From assembly GCA_947589205.1 (NCBI GenBank), contig CANQCJ010000063.1, positions 1 to 10,710 on the forward strand: a DNA stretch of 10,710 nt. The letters are read 5' to 3'. The notes below the pieces were generated by a model. That model was not told the DNA's origin. It did no database searches and was given only the letters and a program-made list of their open reading frames with translations. Numbering within the stretch: the stretch's first letter is position 1; every line of letters starts with the position of its first letter. Below, in pieces: positions 6,690-10,710 of this stretch. The translations under genes were made by a program, and so were the position numbers. This stretch comes from an uncultured Ruminococcus sp. (GTDB lineage: Bacteria; Bacillota; Clostridia; Oscillospirales; Ruminococcaceae).

Positions 6690-6718
6690 TTGAAATTTTT
6701 TTTGAAATATGTTATAAT
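6690..6718 (+). promoter_or_regulatory. dnaA: Sigma-A-type promoter for dnaA
   Basis: TTGAAA (6690-6695) and TATAAT (6713-6718) are separated by exactly 17 bp, a near-consensus housekeeping promoter. The transcription start should lie near 6725, about 250 nt before the dnaA ATG. It is divergent from the rpmH promoter, with about 50 bp between the two -35 hexamers. No good DnaA box overlaps it, so the autoregulation by DnaA known in other bacteria is not evident here. Confidence 0.83.
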
Positions 6719-6724
6719 AGATAT

Positions 6725-6977
6725 GTATTATTAAGGCAATAACGCACGGAGATTGTGCGTCAGATGCGCAGTCAGAAATTTCGTCAGATTGTACAGAGAA
6801 CGACCGTATGAACGCTTAGGCGTTGATACCGAATACTGTCGTATTTCAAGGAGTCTCTGTGCGAGATGACGGAATTTATGCCGTCTGAATTTCATTCAGA
6901 CCGCAGATTGGCGTACAAAGCCGAAAGCGGTCTTCGTTTGGTGTTGCCTTATAGAAAGGGAAAGGGGAAATATTACA
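6725..6977 (+). promoter_or_regulatory. Long structured 5' leader of dnaA (candidate cis-regulatory RNA)
   Basis: This gene-free stretch of about 250 nt between the dnaA promoter and ATG is rich in inverted repeats. A 6-bp hairpin pairs 6742-6747 with 6755-6760. A nested arm then has P1 6776-6786/6867-6877 (11 bp, one G-U), P2 6791-6799/6854-6862 (9 bp, one G-U), P3 6800-6808/6834-6842 (8 of 9 bp) and P4 6811-6815/6820-6824 (5 bp, TTAG loop). P1 and P2 are separated by a 4x4 internal loop, and an 11-nt bulge (6843-6853) exposes AAGGAG. Next comes an 8-bp hairpin, 6883-6890/6894-6901, with a 3-nt loop. Its 3' half overlaps a competing 7-bp stem, 6898-6904/6927-6933. The dnaA ribosome binding site (AAGGGG, about 6962-6967) appears unpaired. 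No intrinsic terminator is seen. I do not recognise a known riboswitch class. Confidence 0.6.
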
Positions 6978-8315
6978 ATGCCGATGGAGTCATTCAGCGA
7001 CGTATTCGACAGCGTATTGAAATATCTTTACGATATGCCTTCCGTCAGCGAGGTGGGGTATAAAAGATGGCTCGCTGTGCTTGAACCGTTCAAGTTTGAG
7101 AACAATACGGCGTTTTTGCTTGCCGAAAGCGAATTTACAAAAAAGACCACTCTCGATATTTACGAGACGAGTATAAAAGAAGCCTTTGAAAACGTTATGG
7201 GCTTCCCGGTCGAAATAAAGATACTCGTCAAGAGCAAGGAAGAGGAAAAGGCGGAAGAACCAAAGAACGAGACTAACGCCGAAGAGGGCAAGCTTACGTT
7301 TGAAAACTTTATAAAGGGCAAGTCAAACGAGCTTGCTTACGCCTGCTCTATCGCGGTAGCCAACAGAGCGGACGGCGGTACGGATTCCGCAAATATGTTC
7401 AATCCGCTTTTTATCTACGGCGATTCAGGTCTCGGAAAAACTCATCTAATGAAGGCTATAGAAGCGAGAGTAAGACAAAAGCATCCGGAGCTTCATCTGA
7501 TATATACTACTACAGAAAATTTTACCAATGAATTTGTACTCGCTCTTTCCGAAAGAAGCACGACCGAATTTCACAATAAATACCGCAGCGCGGATTACCT
7601 GCTTATAGACGATATACAATTCATCATCAACAAGGACGCGGTTCAGGAGGAGTTTTTCCATACCTTCAATGATCTCTACAATGCGGGAAAGCAGATAGTG
7701 CTGACCTCAGACATCGCGCCGAGCAAGATATCAAAGCTTGAAAACCGCATACGTTCGCGCTTTATGCTGGGTATGCAGGTCGACATTCAGCCGCCCGATT
7801 TTGAGACGAGAATGGCTATCGTAAAATGCAAAGCGGAGCAGTTAGATCTACAGCTTTCCGACAATCTTGCAAGGCTTATAGCCGAGAAGATAAAGACGAA
7901 TATCCGTCAGCTTGAGGGAACGATCAATAAGATAAAGGCTCTTACGATGTATACCAACGAATCGCCGTCGATATCTATGGCGCAGAGGGTCATCAAAGAG
8001 ATCATGATAGAAAATCACCCGTCGGAGATAACCAACGAAAGGATAATAGCCGAGGTCGCGAACACATTCCATGTAACGCCGGAGGATATACTTTCTCAGA
8101 ACCGCCGGGCGAATATATCTCTTGCAAGAAAGGTCACGATATATCTTATGAAAGAGATAAAAGGACTTACATACACCCAGATAGGCAACGAGCTTAACAA
8201 GAACCATTCCACCATGACGATACATTATCAGGACGTGGTGGAACGGATAAATTCAAACAGCGACTTTAAGGACACTATAGACGCTGTGATAAAAAATCTT
8301 AAAGAAACAAACTGA
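6978..8315 (+). CDS. dnaA: Chromosomal replication initiator DnaA
   Basis: DnaA binds origin boxes, forms an ATP-dependent filament and opens the duplex for helicase loading. The 445-aa protein has an N-terminal interaction domain (about 1-85), a short charged linker (about 86-105), an AAA+ domain and a C-terminal DNA-binding domain. Walker A is GDSGLGKT at 148-155, Walker B LLIDDIQF at 208-215, sensor 1 LTSD at 242-245. LENRIRSRF (about 254-262) includes the arginine-finger region, and sensor 2 is NIRQLEG at 308-314. The DNA-binding helix-turn-helix ends in NKNHSTMTIHY (407-417), where most DnaA proteins have a G-R-D-H-[TS]-T-V sequence. The Asp-to-Asn and Val-to-Met changes are unusual. The ATG at 6978 has AAGGGG about ten bases upstream. 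Confidence 0.97.
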   Translation: MPMESFSDVFDSVLKYLYDMPSVSEVGYKRWLAVLEPFKFENNTAFLLAESEFTKKTTLDIYETSIKEAFENVMGFPVEIKILVKSKEEEKAEEPKNETNAEEGKLTFENFIKGKSNELAYACSIAVANRADGGTDSANMFNPLFIYGDSGLGKTHLMKAIEARVRQKHPELHLIYTTTENFTNEFVLALSERSTTEFHNKYRSADYLLIDDIQFIINKDAVQEEFFHTFNDLYNAGKQIVLTSDIAPSKISKLENRIRSRFMLGMQVDIQPPDFETRMAIVKCKAEQLDLQLSDNLARLIAEKIKTNIRQLEGTINKIKALTMYTNESPSISMAQRVIKEIMIENHPSEITNERIIAEVANTFHVTPEDILSQNRRANISLARKVTIYLMKEIKGLTYTQIGNELNKNHSTMTIHYQDVVERINSNSDFKDTIDAVIKNLKETN

Positions 8316-8615
8316 GGTTTTCAACTTTATTTTTAACATTCAACAGTAAAAGCTTCCACATTTTCAACACTGAAATTTCATGGAGCTTGTATCATGTTGA
8401 ATGATGTGGAAATATGTTTGAAAGAGCTGCAATAAAATTTCCTTGAAAATAAACGTCAAAACGCATTTTTAGCTGTTTTCAACGCCTATAATAATACTAA
8501 TAAAAATTATACTTATTTATTTTTTTAAATACAAAGGGCGGTAAGCTTAATAAATAAAGAGACGAGAGAAAAGGTTTAAAAATGCGGTCCGATAAAAAAT
8601 GGAGAGTGAAAAGAT
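8316..8615 (+). other. dnaA-dnaN spacer, probable oriC with DnaA-box-like cluster
   Basis: This 300-bp spacer has no convincing gene. It holds seven sites of the form NNTTC[A/C]AC plus a final base: TTTTCAACT 8318-8326, CATTCAACA 8337-8345, GCTTCCACA 8352-8360, TTTTCAACA 8361-8369, TTTTCAACG 8476-8484, and on the minus strand CATTCAACA 8395-8403 and ATTTCCACA 8405-8413. All have T at position 3 where the standard box TTATCCACA has A, and five of seven have A at position 6. Relative to the standard box they score only 5-7 of 9. Two sites form an exact inverted 9-mer pair (8337-8345 and 8395-8403). Position between dnaA and dnaN, strand switch of genes nearby and adjacent AT-rich DNA support oriC. 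Confidence 0.7.
8487..8532 (+). other. AT-rich candidate DNA-unwinding element
   Basis: This stretch contains almost only A and T. It begins two bases after the last box-like site (TTTTCAACG, 8476-8484). It opens with a 3-nt periodic run, TATAATAATACTAATAA (8487-8503), reminiscent of DnaA-trio arrays that follow boxes in Bacillus subtilis, though the match to the trio consensus is loose. The box, short GC step, trinucleotide run and AT-rich order fits the duplex-opening site of a bacterial origin. Confidence 0.55.
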
Positions 8616-9725
8616 ATGAGATTTATCTGCGATCAGAAAACGCTTTCTGATGCGGTGGCAAACGTTTCAAAGGCTGTCGCCGACAGATCGGCTTATCAGA
8701 TACTTGAAGGAATAAAATTCGTGCTCAGAGAAAATATTCTCGAGCTTACCGGATACGATCTTCAATTAGGAATAAGGACCTGCGTTTCGGCGCGTTCCTC
8801 CGACAGCGGCAGCTTTGTTGCCAATACCCGCATTTTCGGCGAGATGATAAGAAAAATGCCTTCGGGCGAGCTTACGATAGACGTAAACGAAAAAAATGTG
8901 ATAACCATAGAAAACGGCGTGACCTCGTATAATCTGAACGCATTCGACGCGGACGATTATCCGGAGCTTCCGGAGAAAAATCCTAACAACGAGATAAGGA
9001 TCTCGCAGACCGCGCTCAAAAGCATGATAGTGCAGACGAAATTCGCCGCTTCTCAGATTGACAATAAGCCGATACTTAAGGGCGAGCTGTTTGAGATAGA
9101 AAACAATATGCTGACCGTTGCCGCTATAGACGGATTCAGGCTTGCCGTCAGGAGCGAGCCGGTTTCCTATGACAAAAGCGTAAAATTCGTCGTGCCGGCA
9201 AAGAACCTCGAAGAAATATCAAAGCTGCTGAGCGACGACGAGACCGAGAGCTGTTCTATGTTTTTGTCGGACAAGCATATTATTTTTGAGATAGGCGGAT
9301 ATCTTGTAAATTCAAGGCTGCTCGAGGGAGAATTTCACCCGTACAAGAGCGCGATACCCGACAAATGCTCGACGGAGGTCATCGTTGAAAAATCAAAGCT
9401 TATAGATTCGCTCGAACGCTGTATGCTGCTTATAAATGAAAAAAATCCCAGCCCTGTGCGCTGTACCTTCGGCGAAAGCATGATAAAGCTCAAATGCTCG
9501 ACGGATTCTCTCGGAAAGGTCTACGATGAGATAGACTGTCAGATGAGCGGAACGGGCGTTGAGATAGGCTTTAAATGCAGATATTTCCTCGATCCGCTCA
9601 AAGTAATAAGCGATGAAAAAATAAAGCTTCAGCTCAACGGAAGCCTTCACCCGATGAAGCTGCTTCCGGTCGAGGGGAACGGATATATTTATCTTGTTCT
9701 CCCGGTGAGACTTTCAAAGGAGTAA
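8616..9725 (+). CDS. dnaN: DNA polymerase III beta subunit (sliding clamp)
   Basis: DnaN dimerises into the ring that holds DNA polymerase III and repair enzymes on DNA. At 369 aa it has the standard length for three repeated clamp domains (about 1-120, 130-245, 246-369). Typical elements are visible: MRFICDQKTLSDAVANVSKAV at the start (shown to 20 as MRFICDQKTLSDAVANVSKA), FDADDYPELP ending domain 1, AAIDGFRLAVRS in domain 2 and VNSRLLEGEFHPYKSAIP at the domain 2-3 junction. The C-terminus ends YLVLPVRL, the conserved strand lining the partner-binding pocket. The ATG at 8616 follows GGAGAG with a suitable spacer. It lies 300 bp after dnaA, on the other side of the likely origin core, and is tightly followed by the S4 gene. 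Confidence 0.97.
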   Translation: MRFICDQKTLSDAVANVSKAVADRSAYQILEGIKFVLRENILELTGYDLQLGIRTCVSARSSDSGSFVANTRIFGEMIRKMPSGELTIDVNEKNVITIENGVTSYNLNAFDADDYPELPEKNPNNEIRISQTALKSMIVQTKFAASQIDNKPILKGELFEIENNMLTVAAIDGFRLAVRSEPVSYDKSVKFVVPAKNLEEISKLLSDDETESCSMFLSDKHIIFEIGGYLVNSRLLEGEFHPYKSAIPDKCSTEVIVEKSKLIDSLERCMLLINEKNPSPVRCTFGESMIKLKCSTDSLGKVYDEIDCQMSGTGVEIGFKCRYFLDPLKVISDEKIKLQLNGSLHPMKLLPVEGNGYIYLVLPVRLSKE

Positions 9726-9729
9726 TATC

Positions 9730-9960
9730 TTGAAGGAAGAAAAAATAGCAATAAACACCGAGTTCATAAGGCTCGATTCGCTGCTTAAATTCGCGGGGCT
9801 TACCGAGACCGGCGGCAATGCAAAGCTTATAATAGCAGAGGAAAGAATAAAGGTCAACGGAGAAATATGCTCTCAGCGAGGAAAAAAGCTTAGAATCGGC
9901 GATACCGTTGAAATAGACGAGTTAAGCTTAAAGCTCGTTATATGCAGTGAAGATAAATGA
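9730..9960 (+). CDS. yaaA: Small S4-domain RNA-binding protein, YaaA type
   Basis: This 76-aa protein is essentially one S4 RNA-binding domain. Visible are the core IRLDSLLKFAGLTETGGNAK (about 13-32), then the loop and strand IAEERIKVNGEICSQRGKKL and IGDTVEI. It matches the YaaA proteins encoded between dnaN and recF in many Firmicutes, including B. subtilis, where a link to ribosome maturation has been proposed. The start is taken as TTG at 9730, because AAAGGAG lies eight bases upstream within the last codons of dnaN and no ATG occurs near. Its stop overlaps the recF start by four bases. dnaN, this gene and recF therefore look like one translationally coupled unit. Confidence 0.93.
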   Translation: MKEEKIAINTEFIRLDSLLKFAGLTETGGNAKLIIAEERIKVNGEICSQRGKKLRIGDTVEIDELSLKLVICSEDK

Positions 9961-10710
9961 TAATAACTTCTTTTCGCGCCGACGGCTTCAGAAATCTTAA
10001 AAATATAAATATCTCTCTTCACCCGAGGCTGAATATACTTTGCGGAAAAAACGCTCAGGGAAAAACGAATATTTTGGAAGCCGTCTGGCTTTGCAGCGGA
10101 GAAAAGAGCTTTCGCGGGGCGAGAGAAAAGGAGCTTTGCGGCGTTGACAGAGATATGTATTCGATAGGTCTCGATTTTAAGGACAGACGCAGAGGTCAGT
10201 CTATCGAGATAAGCTCGAGCGGCGGAGAGATAAAAAACCGCAGGGTCTCGCTAAACGGCGTAACGCTAAAGAACCCGGCCGCGCTTTTCGGAGAGCTTCA
10301 ATGCGTCGTCTTTACGCCGGAGGATCTCGGACTTTCAAAGGGTCCGCCTGATAACCGCAGGAGATTTGCCGATCTGTCGATATCTCAGTTAAAAGGCTCT
10401 TACCGCGCAGTTACGGAAAAATACCGCAGACTGAACGAACAGCGGAGCTTTCAGCTAAAGGCCGCGGCATTGGGAAAAAGCGATCCCGCGCTTCTCGATG
10501 TGTGGGATATACAGCTTTCACAAATGGGCGCGTATATCACTATGCTAAGATATAATTACTGCAAAAAGCTCTCGTATGTTTCTTCATTTCTTTACCGAGA
10601 GATATCGGGCGGAGCGGAGGAGCTTACGATAAAATACGATTCTACGGTATTTGAAAGCTTAGAGGGCAGGAACGATTACAAGGGAGACCTTGCGGCGGAA
10701 TATCTTGAAA
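9957..10710 (+). CDS. recF: RecF recombination mediator, 5' part (cut by window edge)
   Basis: RecF is an SMC-like ATPase that, with RecO and RecR, loads RecA at single-stranded gaps. The visible 251 codons are about two thirds of the usual 360 or so. The N-terminus MIITSFRADGFRNLKNINIS matches the family start. Walker A is GKNAQGKT at 30-37, followed by NILEAVWLCSGEKSFRGARE, including the conserved SFR. A later segment, VVFTPEDLGLSKGPPDNRRR (about 119-138), is the RecF-specific FxPEDLxLxKGxPxxRRxF block. The frame stays open to the window end. The ATG at 9957 overlaps the S4-gene stop (ATGA) and has no strong ribosome binding site of its own, consistent with translational coupling. Confidence 0.96.
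   Translation, partial: MIITSFRADGFRNLKNINISLHPRLNILCGKNAQGKTNILEAVWLCSGEKSFRGAREKELCGVDRDMYSIGLDFKDRRRGQSIEISSSGGEIKNRRVSLNGVTLKNPAALFGELQCVVFTPEDLGLSKGPPDNRRRFADLSISQLKGSYRAVTEKYRRLNEQRSFQLKAAALGKSDPALLDVWDIQLSQMGAYITMLRYNYCKKLSYVSSFLYREISGGAEELTIKYDSTVFESLEGRNDYKGDLAAEYLE

Noticed and set aside
6866..7063. 65-codon plus-strand frame spanning the dnaA start
   Set aside because: It overlaps dnaA in another frame, has no family resemblance and a 12-nt spacing to its only ribosome binding site. It is kept only as a leader-peptide speculation, not called as a gene.
7848..8225. 125-codon minus-strand frame opposite dnaA
   Set aside because: It lies wholly antisense to the conserved DnaA C-terminal region and its sequence has no domain features; it is a shadow of dnaA codon bias.
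8463..8513. TATAAT at 8487-8492 and TATACT at 8508-8513 as dnaN promoter -10 elements
   Set aside because: No acceptable -35 hexamer lies 16-18 bp upstream of either, and the region is AT-only where such hexamers are expected by chance.
8582..8650. 22-codon frame overlapping the dnaN start, after AAAAGG
   Set aside because: It is short, overlaps dnaN out of frame and has no recognisable sequence; more likely chance in the dnaN leader.
1..10710. CRISPR arrays, tRNA or rRNA genes, insertion sequences
   Set aside because: No regularly spaced direct repeats, tRNA-like cloverleafs, rRNA stretches, transposase genes or paired terminal repeats were seen.

Overview
This window looks like the replication-origin neighbourhood of a Gram-positive Clostridia-type chromosome, probably a gut Ruminococcaceae/Oscillospirales relative. 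That placement is inferred from gene order, the RpmH sequence, frequent ATA and AGA codons and moderate GC; no marker gene fixes the genus. Every gene points away from the central rpmH-dnaA-dnaN region: leftward genes on the minus strand, rightward genes on the plus strand. This is the leading-strand polarity expected around oriC.

Left of the origin, on the minus strand, is the conserved operon rpmH (44 aa), rnpA, yidD, yidC, jag/khpB. It starts from a strong promoter at 6610-6639 and ends at a UUCG-capped terminator at 3445-3470. It links a ribosomal protein, RNase P protein, membrane-insertion factors and a KH/R3H RNA-binding protein. The usual continuation in Firmicutes (mnmE-mnmG-rsmG-parA-parB) is absent. 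In its place is an accessory run, still on the minus strand: a two-domain GNAT acetyltransferase, a second GNAT, a frameshifted iron-sulfur-flavoprotein-like gene, an intact gene of the same family, a third GNAT and the start of a P-loop kinase-like protein cut by the window edge.

The centre, 6562-6977, holds two back-to-back sigma-A-type promoters and a roughly 250-nt dnaA leader. The leader can fold into a nested arm of four helices, flanking hairpins and two mutually exclusive stems. It is the best candidate here for an undescribed regulatory element.

To the right are dnaA, a 300-bp dnaA-dnaN spacer, dnaN, a small S4-domain gene (yaaA type) and the first two thirds of recF. The spacer has a cluster of DnaA-box-like sites and an AT-rich stretch, so it is the likely origin core. 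Its boxes depart from the standard 9-mer in a consistent way, all having T at position 3, and the DnaA protein carries NHSTM where the family normally has DHTTV or DHSTV. This suggests a co-adapted initiator/box variant. dnaN, yaaA and recF are tightly packed, with an embedded ribosome binding site or ATGA overlaps, and probably form one transcription unit.
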